Assembly (NCBI RefSeq): GCF_048266365.1
Contig: NZ_JBLWZP010000001.1
Coordinates: 496,001 to 560,000 of the forward strand
From: Galbibacter sp048266365
GTDB taxonomy: Bacteria > Bacteroidota > Bacteroidia > Flavobacteriales > Flavobacteriaceae
Length of the DNA: 64,000 nt
Direction of reading: 5' to 3'
Each line of letters opens with the position of its first letter. The first letter of the stretch is position 1. The position numbers and the translations under genes were made by a program. The notes beneath the pieces are model-generated. The model saw nothing but the letters and a program-made list of their open reading frames with translations. It was not told the DNA's origin and made no database searches. Below, piece after piece: positions 9,030 through 17,822 of this stretch.

Positions 9030-9160
9030 GGCAACCGCTAACATTGTATAAGCGTAATGCGGGCAGAACAGTTAAGTTTGAGCATTTTTGCTCTTATGAT
9101 ACTTTACGATGGACTGACAATGAATTGCTCCGAAACCCCGCACTACGCTTATACCATAAC
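9030..9160 (+). repeat. attC-like recombination site 5, last in the array
   Basis: The left box ends in GCTAAC (to 9042). The arms 9046-9063 (GTATAAGCGTAATGCGGG, identical to site 3) and 9137-9154 match at 17 of 18 positions. Where earlier sites have ACGTTA, this one has CATAACATAC, so no right box can be called and the array seems to end here. A short reading frame crossing the stem is not considered a gene. Confidence 0.6.
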
Positions 9161-9244
9161 ATACTTAAAGACTACCAAAATATTTTCCTGAAAGGAATTT
9201 ATAAAAATATTTCATTCTTCCCTTAACTAAATCAATTCTTTATG

Positions 9245-9284
9245 ATAATTAATTATTGTAAAACAATAATTAATTATATATTTG
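9245..9284 (+). promoter_or_regulatory. Perfect palindromic operator and -7 box before the DUF2975/HTH operon
   Basis: Bases 9245-9259 and 9263-9277 form a perfect 15-bp inverted repeat around AAA. It overlaps a Bacteroidota promoter: TATATTTG (9277-9284, TAnnTTTG) with TTG at 9256-9258, 18 bases upstream. The overlap predicts repression, most simply by the small HTH protein encoded second in the operon. Confidence 0.65.
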
Positions 9285-9309
9285 CGGTAATAATTTAAAA
9301 TTTTGTTCA

Positions 9310-9828
9310 ATGAAGAATGTCAAAATCATTTCTACAATTTTATTCTATATCACAAGAATAGTAGCCATGGTATATATTTTGATTACAATCTATGCGCTCT
9401 TTTCATTAGTATTCGAATGGAGTTACATTACTATTGATAACGGAAAATATTTTGCCGTATGTTATCCATTTACCGAGACTCGATTTCTACTTGGGGAGAA
9501 CAATTGGGATTATAAAGTTTTCGAATTTTTAGTTCCTCTTGGTTGTTATGGTATTTTCTTTTTTTTGGTAAGTAATGTATTCAATGTATTTAAACAACCC
9601 AAACTGTTTACAAAATATGGAGTAAATCAGTTGAAATGGTTTTGTTTGGCTAATATTTTTGTGCCTTTATTGATCATTATATTAACCTTAATTTTCACAG
9701 GTAACATAGAGGATGGATTGGAATGGATTGCTTTAATTCACTTTTTTCTGGGTGTCTTTGCTTATTTCTTTTATGCCATTTTTAAACAAGGCTTTAATCT
9801 ACAGAATGAACAAGATTTATACATCTAG
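9310..9828 (+). CDS. DUF2975 family membrane protein
   Basis: The 172-residue protein has four hydrophobic segments at about residues 10-35, 68-90, 112-135 and 140-160. The spacing, and its pairing with a small Cro/CI-type regulator 2 bases downstream, is the layout of DUF2975-HTH operons. The role of DUF2975 is unknown; the pair behaves like a membrane partner of a regulator. The operon follows the palindrome at 9245. Confidence 0.75.
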   Translation: MKNVKIISTILFYITRIVAMVYILITIYALFSLVFEWSYITIDNGKYFAVCYPFTETRFLLGENNWDYKVFEFLVPLGCYGIFFFLVSNVFNVFKQPKLFTKYGVNQLKWFCLANIFVPLLIIILTLIFTGNIEDGLEWIALIHFFLGVFAYFFYAIFKQGFNLQNEQDLYI

Positions 9829-9830
9829 TT

Positions 9831-10037
9831 ATGGCGATAGTAGTAAACATAGACGTTATGCTTGCGAAACGAAAGATGCAAAGCAAAGAATTGGCAGAAA
9901 TTCTGAACATTACACCAGCGAACTTATCTATACTAAAAACGGGAAAGGCCAAAGGATTCAGGTTTGATACTTTAGAAGCTATCTGTAAGGCATTAGATTG
10001 TCAACCAGGCGATGTTATGGAGTATGTAGAAGAATAA
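9831..10037 (+). CDS. Small Cro/CI (XRE, YozG-like) HTH regulator
   Basis: The 68-residue protein is almost entirely one HTH_26-type domain: VNIDVMLAKRKMQSKELAEIL, ITPANLSILKTGKAKGFRFDTL (recognition helix), then CKALDCQPGDVMEYVEE. It starts 2 bases after the DUF2975 stop, so the two are translationally close. It is a likely ligand of the 33-bp palindrome upstream of the operon (inference). Confidence 0.85.
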   Translation: MAIVVNIDVMLAKRKMQSKELAEILNITPANLSILKTGKAKGFRFDTLEAICKALDCQPGDVMEYVEE

Positions 10038-10085
10038 ATAAATTAATCAATTATTTACTTAAATATCAGCTACTTAATTGTAGTT

Positions 10086-10103
10086 GACAGACACTCGTCT
10101 GTC
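10086..10103 (+). promoter_or_regulatory. Inverted repeat GACAGAC-N4-GTCTGTC, probable operator
   Basis: Seven-base perfect arms around ACTC lie 28 bases before the ABC ATPase start. The form resembles operators of TetR-type repressors. No TetR gene is in the window, so the regulator would act from elsewhere. Confidence 0.5.
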
Positions 10104-10130
10104 CAAATTTCAACATAAATCAATCAAAAA

Positions 10131-11006
10131 ATGAACAGTTTAAAAATCAAAAATATCACAAAAACTTATGCCAATAACGTAAAGGCATTGCGCAACATCT
10201 CACTTGAAATCGAAAATGGAATGTTTGGTTTATTGGGGCCAAATGGCGCCGGAAAATCAACCTTAATGAAAACCATCGTTGGTTTGCAACAGCCCGATAA
10301 TGGTTCAATTTTTTTCAACGATGAGAACATTGTAGAAAATCAGACTTTCATCAAGAAACAATTGGGTTATCTACCTCAAGATTTCGGAGTTTATCACAAT
10401 ATATCGGCGTATGACCTGCTCAATCACTTGGCGATTTTAAAAGGATTAAATGATAAACCTACTCGAAAAGAACAAATATTGGCATTACTCGAAAAAACTA
10501 ATTTGCTCGAACAAAAAAACAAAGCCGTTAGTAGTTATAGTGGCGGAATGCGTCAGCGCTTTGGTGTGGCACAAGCACTTTTGGGCAATCCAAAGATTAT
10601 TATTGTAGATGAACCAACCGCTGGTTTAGACCCTGTAGAACGAAATCGTTTTAATAATTTGTTAAGCGAAATTGGTCAAAACATCATCGTAATCCTATCA
10701 ACACATTTGGTAGAGGATGTTAGAAATCTGTGTACACAAATGACCATTATCAATAATGGAGAATTGCTATTAACTGGTAACCCTGAACAGTTTGTTGCTC
10801 AAATTAATGGCAAGGTCTGGAAGAAACATATTGATAAAAATAAACTTTTGGAATATGAAAATGAGTATAACATTATTTCTACCCAATTGCAAGGGGGCAA
10901 ATTGAGCATTAAAGTATTTGCCAACGAAAATCCGATGAATGGATTTACACAGGCGGAGGCTGATTTAGAAGATGTTTATTTCACAACATTACAAAAACTA
11001 CAGTAA
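10131..11006 (+). CDS. ABC transporter ATP-binding protein
   Basis: The 291-residue ATPase has Walker A GPNGAGKST (residues 37-45), a Q-loop in LPQDFG, signature SSYSGGMRQR, Walker B IIIVDEPTAGLDP and the switch H in STHLVEDV. The C-terminal 70 residues are the DrrA-type extension of ABC-2 export ATPases. The next gene begins 1 base after its stop and encodes the permease, so the two form one transporter in the inner membrane. The substrate is not indicated. Confidence 0.93.
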   Translation: MNSLKIKNITKTYANNVKALRNISLEIENGMFGLLGPNGAGKSTLMKTIVGLQQPDNGSIFFNDENIVENQTFIKKQLGYLPQDFGVYHNISAYDLLNHLAILKGLNDKPTRKEQILALLEKTNLLEQKNKAVSSYSGGMRQRFGVAQALLGNPKIIIVDEPTAGLDPVERNRFNNLLSEIGQNIIVILSTHLVEDVRNLCTQMTIINNGELLLTGNPEQFVAQINGKVWKKHIDKNKLLEYENEYNIISTQLQGGKLSIKVFANENPMNGFTQAEADLEDVYFTTLQKLQ

Positions 11007-11007
11007 G

Positions 11008-14000
11008 ATGCTACGTCATTTAATTTTATTCGAATGGAAATTTTATAGTCGTAAAATTTCATTTTATGTAATGCTATTGTCATTTCTTGGTTTTGGTATT
11101 TTGGTAGGAACCTCTGCGGGAATTTCATTTCCAAATATCACCTATAATTCCCCTTATGCCATAAATTTCATTTTAGGATTATTTTCATTGGCAAGTCTCT
11201 TCCCCATTGTAATAATGGCTTCGCAGAGTTTATTGCGGGAAAATGACAATCACTTTGAACAGATATTGTATGCAACAGCAATAACAATCCGCAACTATTT
11301 TTTGAGCAGGTTTTTATTGGTTTTCGGAGTGGCTGTATTATCGTTTCTACTTTTTCTTATAGGTTATATCTTGGGGCATTTAATGGAAATCGACAACTCC
11401 GAAAATTGGGGAATTTTTCATTTGAATTATTATCTAAATTCTTTTCTGGTAATTGTACTTCCCAATATCTTTTTATGCACGGTAATCGTTTGTTGCACCG
11501 CTTGGTTGAGCAAAAATAAAATGCTTATTTATTTAAGCGGATTGGGCATTTATGTGTTGTATATGGTCGGTTCCATTTTTTCAAATTCCCCTTTATTAGC
11601 TAGTGCTACCTCTGTTTCTGATAATGCAATGAACCTTTCGGCAAAGTTAGACCCGTTCGGTATGGCTGCTTTTTTTGAACAAACCCGATATTGGACCGCA
11701 TTACAAAAAAACACAATGGTTCTGGAACTTTCAGGAAATTTGATGTTCAATAGAATTGCGATTATTTTATTGGCACTTGCATTTTTATATGCTGTATATA
11801 ACCGCTTCCAATTCAAAACTTCCAATAAACAAAAAAAGAAAGTTGAAGTCATAAATGAATTGACCAATGGAAAATATGTTTATACCAGAATAGCAACAAA
11901 ATCAAGCGGAAAAAAATATTTCATCTCAACCATTGTTTCTTTTTTAGAAATAGATTTAAAGGCAACCCTAAAAAGTATTCCATTTGTTTTACTGATTGCT
12001 ATAACCATATTTATAGTTGGTATGGAAATGTACGGAGCAATAGAAGGCGGTATTCGTCTGCCACAATATTTCGTTACTACAACCTTAATGGTTAACACCA
12101 TTTTAGCAACAATTCCTTTCATATTGTTATTGGCAATGCTTTTTTATGGAAGTGAATTGGTCTGGAAAAGTAAAAGTGTTAATTTTTCATGTATCGAGAA
12201 TTCAACACCATTTTCATATTCAGCCTTGTTCATTTCAAAATTTGTTACGGTAGCTGTCATTTCGTTGATTTTAATAATTTCCTGTATTGTTTTAGGTGTA
12301 CTTTTTCAGGTTTGGTTTCAATATCCAATTATAGATTGGAGCACTTATTTGTCCTTATTTTATTTCATTGGTTTGCCTGCATCACTCTGTGGCCTTGTTA
12401 TTATTGCTTTGCAATATCGTATTAAAAACAAATACATTGCTCTTTCTATTTCTGCTGTTTTCCTGATTTTGACAAATACATCTTTGGGAAAAACAATTGG
12501 ATTCGAGCATCCACTGTCCCGATTTGCCAATTATCTGCCCGATGCATTTAGCGGCATCAATGGTTTTGGATACTTATCAAAGGTGTTTTTAATTAATATG
12601 TTGTATAGCTCATCATTTGCAATATTACTTTCAGTTTTGGCTATTCTTTTTTTGAACAAATCGGTTTTAAAAACAAAACGGAAATCACTCACTTTTTTAA
12701 TTTTACCTTTTGTTGTAATGCTATTGACGGGCGTGCATATTTTTAGAAAGAGTGATGCTGTTTCCAAAGAAACTGAATTGAATTGGCGACAACATTATGA
12801 AGAAAAATACAAATCCTATAAAAATCAACCGCAACTAAGCATCACCGATGTGAAAACCAGTATCGATTTATATCCAGAAGAAAACAGGTATACGGTGCTA
12901 GGAACCTACACATTGGTTAACAAGACCCAATCTGAAATTTCAGAAATCCTAATCGCTACATCAAAGGAAATCACTTGGAATTCTATTGGTTCATCACAAT
13001 TAACTTTAGAAAAAAAGGATGAAGAATTTGGACAATATATCTTCAGAACAAGGAAAAAGTTGTTACCGCATGACAGTATTTCAATTAGATTTAATTTTGA
13101 ATATAAAATAGAACCCTTAAAAGGGCATCAATCCTTTAATGCCATTGTCGGAAATGGTGCTTTTATGCGAATCAGCAATTATTTTCCAGCTATCGGCTAT
13201 GATTTCAACAATGAAATTGAAGGTAAATTTGAAAGAAAGAAACGAAAAATGCCATTACAAGATACACTTACAAAAGTAGATGTGCCGTTGGCTGATCCGT
13301 ACAATTATGAATTTATAAATTTTGATGCTATTGTTTCCACTTCGATTGACCAAACGGTAGCTTCCGCTGGAGAATTAGTGAAAAGTTATTCAAAGAGCAA
13401 TCGAAATTATTTTCATTATAAAGCCACTGATATTCCGTTTCGATTTGCAATTTCATCAGCAAAATATGACATCAAAAAATCTAATTATAAGGATGTTGTC
13501 ATAGAAGTTTTTTATGAACCAAAGCACAATCAAAATATTTCTCATTTAATTAATAGCATAAAAAAAACATTGCAGTACTGTGAAACAAATTTTGGAAAAT
13601 ATCCCTACAAAACAATTCGATTCGCTGAAATTAGCTCGTTTACGAGGGGTTTTGCGGCAACGGCTTATCCTGCAACCATTTTTATTAACGAAAAACAATT
13701 CCATTTAAACTTATCACAAGGGGAAGGACACGATGTTATCAATGAATTGGCAGGACACGAATTGTCGCATCAATGGTGGGGAAATGCACAACTGGCACCC
13801 GACTATAGAGAAGGAAGTGGTGTACTTACAGAAACGCTGGCACAATACACGCAATTAATGCTGTTTAAAAATGAATATGGTAAGGAAAAAATGCTTGAAA
13901 TGGTCAAACTTTATAAGAATATGTATGATAGCGGGAAAGCATTTAGTGGGGAAGAGGCCTTATATAATTCAAAACCAACCAATGCCAATGTAATATACAA

Positions 14001-14193
14001 TAAAGGTCTGGTAAAAATGTATGAATTATATATGTTAATTGGTGAGGACAAAATTAATTTGGCCTTGAAAAGATTATTGGCTAAGCATAAATTTCCCTTA
14101 CAACCAGCCACAACTTTGGACTTGATTCAGCAATTGAAAATGGTTACCAAAAAAGAAAATTATAGGAAACTGGATGCCATATTTAAGGAGTGA
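11008..14193 (+). CDS. ABC-2 type permease fused to an M1-family (aminopeptidase-like) domain
   Basis: The start at 11008 follows the ATPase stop by one base and is preferred over an in-frame ATG at 10972 inside that gene. The protein has 1,061 residues. Residues 1-600 hold about twelve membrane segments in two ABC-2 halves separated near residue 280-320. Residues 620-1060 form a periplasmic M1-like peptidase: zinc motif HELSHQWWGN with the third ligand in TETLAQY. The usual GAMEN exopeptidase motif is replaced by TRGFAATAYP, so strict aminopeptidase activity is uncertain. Such permease-peptidase fusions occur in Bacteroidota; processing of an exported or imported peptide is an inference. Confidence 0.85.
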   Translation: MLRHLILFEWKFYSRKISFYVMLLSFLGFGILVGTSAGISFPNITYNSPYAINFILGLFSLASLFPIVIMASQSLLRENDNHFEQILYATAITIRNYFLSRFLLVFGVAVLSFLLFLIGYILGHLMEIDNSENWGIFHLNYYLNSFLVIVLPNIFLCTVIVCCTAWLSKNKMLIYLSGLGIYVLYMVGSIFSNSPLLASATSVSDNAMNLSAKLDPFGMAAFFEQTRYWTALQKNTMVLELSGNLMFNRIAIILLALAFLYAVYNRFQFKTSNKQKKKVEVINELTNGKYVYTRIATKSSGKKYFISTIVSFLEIDLKATLKSIPFVLLIAITIFIVGMEMYGAIEGGIRLPQYFVTTTLMVNTILATIPFILLLAMLFYGSELVWKSKSVNFSCIENSTPFSYSALFISKFVTVAVISLILIISCIVLGVLFQVWFQYPIIDWSTYLSLFYFIGLPASLCGLVIIALQYRIKNKYIALSISAVFLILTNTSLGKTIGFEHPLSRFANYLPDAFSGINGFGYLSKVFLINMLYSSSFAILLSVLAILFLNKSVLKTKRKSLTFLILPFVVMLLTGVHIFRKSDAVSKETELNWRQHYEEKYKSYKNQPQLSITDVKTSIDLYPEENRYTVLGTYTLVNKTQSEISEILIATSKEITWNSIGSSQLTLEKKDEEFGQYIFRTRKKLLPHDSISIRFNFEYKIEPLKGHQSFNAIVGNGAFMRISNYFPAIGYDFNNEIEGKFERKKRKMPLQDTLTKVDVPLADPYNYEFINFDAIVSTSIDQTVASAGELVKSYSKSNRNYFHYKATDIPFRFAISSAKYDIKKSNYKDVVIEVFYEPKHNQNISHLINSIKKTLQYCETNFGKYPYKTIRFAEISSFTRGFAATAYPATIFINEKQFHLNLSQGEGHDVINELAGHELSHQWWGNAQLAPDYREGSGVLTETLAQYTQLMLFKNEYGKEKMLEMVKLYKNMYDSGKAFSGEEALYNSKPTNANVIYNKGLVKMYELYMLIGEDKINLALKRLLAKHKFPLQPATTLDLIQQLKMVTKKENYRKLDAIFKE

Positions 14194-14913
14194 AAATTAT
14201 TTTTCAAGAACACAAAATCTTGGATAGAGAGAGTTTAAGGGAGTGTACAGTGAACTGTTTCATTCCCTAGCTTTATGGTGCATTTGAAGTTTGATGTTTT
14301 TAAAACGATTCACAAGGCCATCTACCGGATCGTTATACCATGGCTACTTAGTGGCAATGTATCAGCCTTAAGGTCATTTTATAAACCTCCGGCTTGGGAT
14401 TTGAGTCTTGGAAGTCTATACTAAGACTTTAGACTAAAGTATATTCATCTCCTCATATTTCCCATTTCCGTTTTTAAATTAAACCCTAAAAATCCCATCA
14501 AAAAATACTTTAGAGGGGTCAACATGCTCCAGAATCTTGATTTTTATGGGTAAGAATTCCGAATTTAAACAACTTTAAGAGCTTCTGATGGTCCCGGAAC
14601 ACACTAAATCCAACTAATTCTTATTAGACTTCACATTTTATTTGATATCATTTGGTGCTATTTGTGTTTAAATGTTTGTAAATCAAATTCCTGTTAATAA
14701 GTAAATCACTTTATTTTAAGATCATTCCAAGTTTGTTTTTAAATTTATTACAAGATTTTTACGGTACCGCAGCAAAGTGATTTGTTCATTATTAATCTTC
14801 AAAACAAGTCCAATGACATTCTATTCTAAAGTTTATAGAACCATTGGTCTCAATTAGGAAAAGAATTTTCCACAGCCCCTTCTAGATTTAAATACAACTT
14901 AAAATTTGATGTA
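14194..14913. other. 720-bp stretch without a gene; hairpin at 14238-14268
   Basis: I see no credible coding frame. A two-part hairpin (AGGGA/TCCCT outside, ACAGT/ACTGT inside, 14238-14268) lies 45 bases after the permease gene and may end its transcript. The interval precedes the mobilization genes, where an oriT would be expected, but no nick-site motif can be named with confidence. It marks the left edge of the conjugative module. Confidence 0.4.
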
Positions 14914-15423
14914 ATGGAATTAGATTATGATAACAGGAAAAAAGACGGTTTAGTGGTGGAGCGAAAGCCAATACCTAACAAAATCAAATTACAACTCTCA
15001 TCGGAGGTTCTAAGGGAAAATGACACCATAACCCCTGAATTTGATAATGACAATTCCGTGTTGGATATGCCCAGTGTACCGGTAGCGGCCAAGGAAAATC
15101 ATACTAAGAAAAAGCGACTTTCTAAAAACAGAAATCAATCCTTTCGTATCGGATGCTCAGCGTACGAGAAAAAGCTTTTAAAGCTCATCGCTAAACGCAG
15201 CGGGCTTAGTGTGAGTGAGTTATTTCGCAGGGCTGTATTTCGGGTAGAGGTAAAAGAACGCATGTCCGATCAGCATATTGAAATCTATAAAAACCTGGTG
15301 TTGTACCATAACAATTTAAAGTCAGCAGCATACCTGGTTGGCGAAAAAGACCCAAAGTTTACTAAAGGCGTGAACCGACTTGCCGGGGAGATTAAAGCAC
15401 TCTTACTAAATATAACCAAATGA
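14914..15423 (+). CDS. MobC/MbpA-like mobilization accessory protein
   Basis: The 169-residue protein has a disordered, charged N-terminal 70 residues and a ribbon-helix-helix-like part, FRIGCSAYEKKLLKLIAKRS then GLSVSELFRRAVF, followed by helices ending GEIKALLLNITK. This resembles the small DNA-binding partners of Bacteroidota relaxases, which load the relaxase at oriT. The stop overlaps the relaxase start (ATGA at 15420), so the two are translationally coupled. Confidence 0.75.
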   Translation: MELDYDNRKKDGLVVERKPIPNKIKLQLSSEVLRENDTITPEFDNDNSVLDMPSVPVAAKENHTKKKRLSKNRNQSFRIGCSAYEKKLLKLIAKRSGLSVSELFRRAVFRVEVKERMSDQHIEIYKNLVLYHNNLKSAAYLVGEKDPKFTKGVNRLAGEIKALLLNITK

Positions 15424-16283
15424 TAGGAAAAGGACATAGTATTTTACAAGCAGCGTCCACCATAGCATACGGATGGAACCAAGAAAAAAATGCGGACGTT
15501 GTTTTTCGACAAAACCTGGTAGGGGAAAACCCCATCGAGATTAGCCGAGAATTTCGCTTTATTCAGAATCTGAATGTGAACTGTCATAGAAAAAACTTGT
15601 CGTTTATTCTCAGTCCGACTATTGAGGATGGAAAAAAATTGAGCAATGAGGATCTTGGGAAAATATGTAGACTGTTTATAAGTCAAATGAAACTTGGAGA
15701 CAGGCAGGGCATAGGTTTCGTACATAGAGACAAGGCGCACCTTCATATCCACCTCTACATAAACCGAATAGATTTCAAGGGCAATGCTTATCATGTAGGC
15801 TTTATCAGCAATCGTAGCCAACTTGCGGCAATAGAGGTCGCAAAACAGATGAATTTGAAGACCATAAAAGAAGTTGTACAGGAAAAGCTTGATAAACTCG
15901 CCCTCATACGTGTAGAAATCAAGAACAAGCACGATAGTATCATGAAGCGCTTTCGACCTAAAACCTTCGATCGCTATATAAAGGATATGAAAACCAGTGG
16001 TGTCAAGGTCATTCCAAGTATTAATAAGGCCGGGAACCTTCAAGGCTTTCGTTTTGCATATAAGGGTTATAACCTTAAAGGAAGCAGTATCCACCGGACC
16101 ATGGAAGCAGGAAACTTGGCCAAACAACTCTATGGTAAATCCTTGAGTGGGTCAAGGAATATTTCAGCTGTTAAAATTTCACAAACAATCATTCCCATAG
16201 CAGCGAGCTTAGCACGGAGTATTGCAAAACAAATAGCCACAAACACTATAAAACATACCATCTCTACCGGAATAGAAATTTAA
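15420..16283 (+). CDS. Relaxase/mobilization nuclease
   Basis: The 287-residue protein has the relaxase fold signature: the metal-binding histidines in HRDKAHLHIHLYINRI (about residues 102-117) and an N-terminal GKGHSILQAASTIAYGW region where the nucleophile Tyr would lie. It is short compared with full relaxases (often 350-450 residues) and lacks an obvious helicase or primase tail, as is common for MOBP-type proteins in Bacteroidota. It would nick oriT and pilot the strand to the coupling protein encoded at 26756. Confidence 0.85.
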   Translation: MIGKGHSILQAASTIAYGWNQEKNADVVFRQNLVGENPIEISREFRFIQNLNVNCHRKNLSFILSPTIEDGKKLSNEDLGKICRLFISQMKLGDRQGIGFVHRDKAHLHIHLYINRIDFKGNAYHVGFISNRSQLAAIEVAKQMNLKTIKEVVQEKLDKLALIRVEIKNKHDSIMKRFRPKTFDRYIKDMKTSGVKVIPSINKAGNLQGFRFAYKGYNLKGSSIHRTMEAGNLAKQLYGKSLSGSRNISAVKISQTIIPIAASLARSIAKQIATNTIKHTISTGIEI

Positions 16284-16295
16284 AAGCATTTAATT

Positions 16296-16673
16296 ATGAC
16301 AAGAATTAAGGAACATTTGGAATTACTGACCTTTGAAATGGAAAGGTTCCAAGGCGATGTAAAGAGACTCGAGACCATCAATGAAAACATGAAAAATATA
16401 AAGGTGTCTATCGATTTAGATGAACTCAAATCCGAATTGGGCGACTATCATGCCCATTTGGAAAGACATCGCGAAAATCAGGATCGGTTTTACACTCGAC
16501 TGGAATGGCTTGTTAAAAGGGCAGAGGCATATACCAACCGGGTTATTATAGCCTTTATTGTATTAATTCTTATTACAGCTGCATCATTAATTTATGTCAG
16601 TAACACAAAGACAGTATTAGAACAGTTCAAAAGCGTAAGCCACTCATCGGCGAAAACCACCTTAAATCCTTAG
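16296..16673 (+). CDS. Small coiled-coil membrane protein of the mobilization operon
   Basis: The 125-residue product is a heptad-rich helix (residues 1-80) followed by one membrane segment (VIIAFIVLILITAASLIYVS, about 86-105). It is 12 bases after the relaxase, in the same direction, and a terminator-like hairpin follows at 16685. I know no family function; a role tying the relaxosome to the membrane is a guess from position and topology. Confidence 0.6.
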   Translation: MTRIKEHLELLTFEMERFQGDVKRLETINENMKNIKVSIDLDELKSELGDYHAHLERHRENQDRFYTRLEWLVKRAEAYTNRVIIAFIVLILITAASLIYVSNTKTVLEQFKSVSHSSAKTTLNP

Positions 16674-16684
16674 TCTTTCTTTAT

Positions 16685-16717
16685 AAATCGGGTTTTAAAT
16701 ATTTTTAACCCTGATTT
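16685..16717 (+). terminator. Terminator-like hairpin after the mobilization genes
   Basis: Arms AAATCGGGTT (16685-16694) and AACCCTGATTT (16707-16717) pair with a single bulged base. The hairpin lies 11 bases after the stop. A second imperfect hairpin follows at 16732-16775 (TGATACACCACACG against CGTGTAGGGTGCATCA). Confidence 0.5.
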
Positions 16718-16982
16718 GTAATTGTAACCTGTTGATACACCACACGTAAAAATTCTTCGTGTAGGGTGCATCAAAAAGTTATACTTGCACTGTTTACTTT
16801 TTTTGTTTCATTGGAGATCTTTATCAGTGAAGAGTATTACAATTCTGAGCCTTTAAAAAATTGACGACACATAATTAAAAGCAGCTAATTCCTCACAAAT
16901 TAGTAGAACAAATATTTAACCCGAATAGGGCCGTCACATTAAATAATTCCTTGTGATTGGCGCTATTCATATAAACCTTAGT

Positions 16983-17279
16983 ATGATGACGAAAACAATT
17001 ACTTTAGAAGATTTTGAAAAATTTAAAAAGGAAATGCGCGACTATTGCAATCGTTTAATCGCCAATCGAAACCTTGAGAAACCTTTGATGTACCTTAAGT
17101 CGTTTGAGGTCATGGACCTACTTGGTATAAGTCCCGGAACACTTCAGAATTTAAGGATAAATGGAACCTTACCTTACACAAAAATCGGTGGGACTATTTA
17201 TTATGAGGTCAATCAGATTCAAAAAGTCATGGAGATGAATCGCGTGCATAAAAAGCGCAAAGTAAAGTCAGAAATCTGA
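16983..17279 (+). CDS. Excisionase-type helix-turn-helix protein
   Basis: The start at 16983 (or 16986) is preferred over an upstream GTG/ATT-region start at 16953 because conservation-like content begins with TITLEDFEKFKKEM. The 98-residue protein carries a MerR-like/HTH_17 domain: LKSFEVMDLLGISPGTLQNLRING then LPYTKIGGTIYYEVNQIQKVM. Proteins of this type regulate or help excise Bacteroidota conjugative elements. No integrase gene is visible for it to work with. Confidence 0.75.
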   Translation: MMTKTITLEDFEKFKKEMRDYCNRLIANRNLEKPLMYLKSFEVMDLLGISPGTLQNLRINGTLPYTKIGGTIYYEVNQIQKVMEMNRVHKKRKVKSEI

Positions 17280-17822
17280 TTCAAAGATGCAGTACAACTT
17301 TTGAGAATTTCTAATCGGATAGACCACTGCCGAAATGAAGGCTTTAATTTCAGTGCTATGAGATTTAACGCCTTGGAAGAAATTGTTAAAAGTAAATTCT
17401 ATTGCAATAAGGATCTCTAACGTAGAGCCTTAATTTTAGACTTTTACGTTAGAGATCTCAAAAAACCAGACGTGTATTAGCATAAATGAATAAAGTACCG
17501 CTTTCCCGTTTTAAGCTTTAGCTTTAAACCGGGGCTCAAAATACACACCCACCTCACCGCAAATTTAAATACTTTAAAACATGAAGCTTTTGACCTTGAA
17601 GCTTTGGTATTTGATTCTTTAGCACCTGAAGGCCGTAATTATTCCTTTTTAACAGTCAAACTCTGGAATTATATAACCTAATTGCCCCTGATCAAAAGTT
17701 GGTGACTAAAGGAAATTATTCAACTTCTGAAATATTTATAAAGCGCGCCGGCTTGCTTTATATATTGCACAATAATGGCTTTTATACTCTTTGTTAAGGC
17801 TAAAAAAAGATCTCTCATATTA
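17280..17822. other. 543-bp stretch without a gene; perfect 13-bp stem-loop at 17412-17457
   Basis: GATCTCTAACGTA (17412-17424) and its exact reverse complement (17445-17457) flank a 20-base loop. A weaker hairpin (CCCGTTTTAAGC against GCTTTAAACCGGG) lies near 17510. No reading frame here looks real. The stretch could hold a recombination or transfer site; its function is not shown. Confidence 0.5.

Noticed and set aside
9044..9226. A 60-codon frame after the SnoaL-like gene.
   Set aside because: It is the translation of site 5's palindrome.
15444..16127. A 227-codon minus-strand frame.
   Set aside because: It is antisense to the relaxase, which has clear catalytic histidines; its long length is a by-product of codon use.
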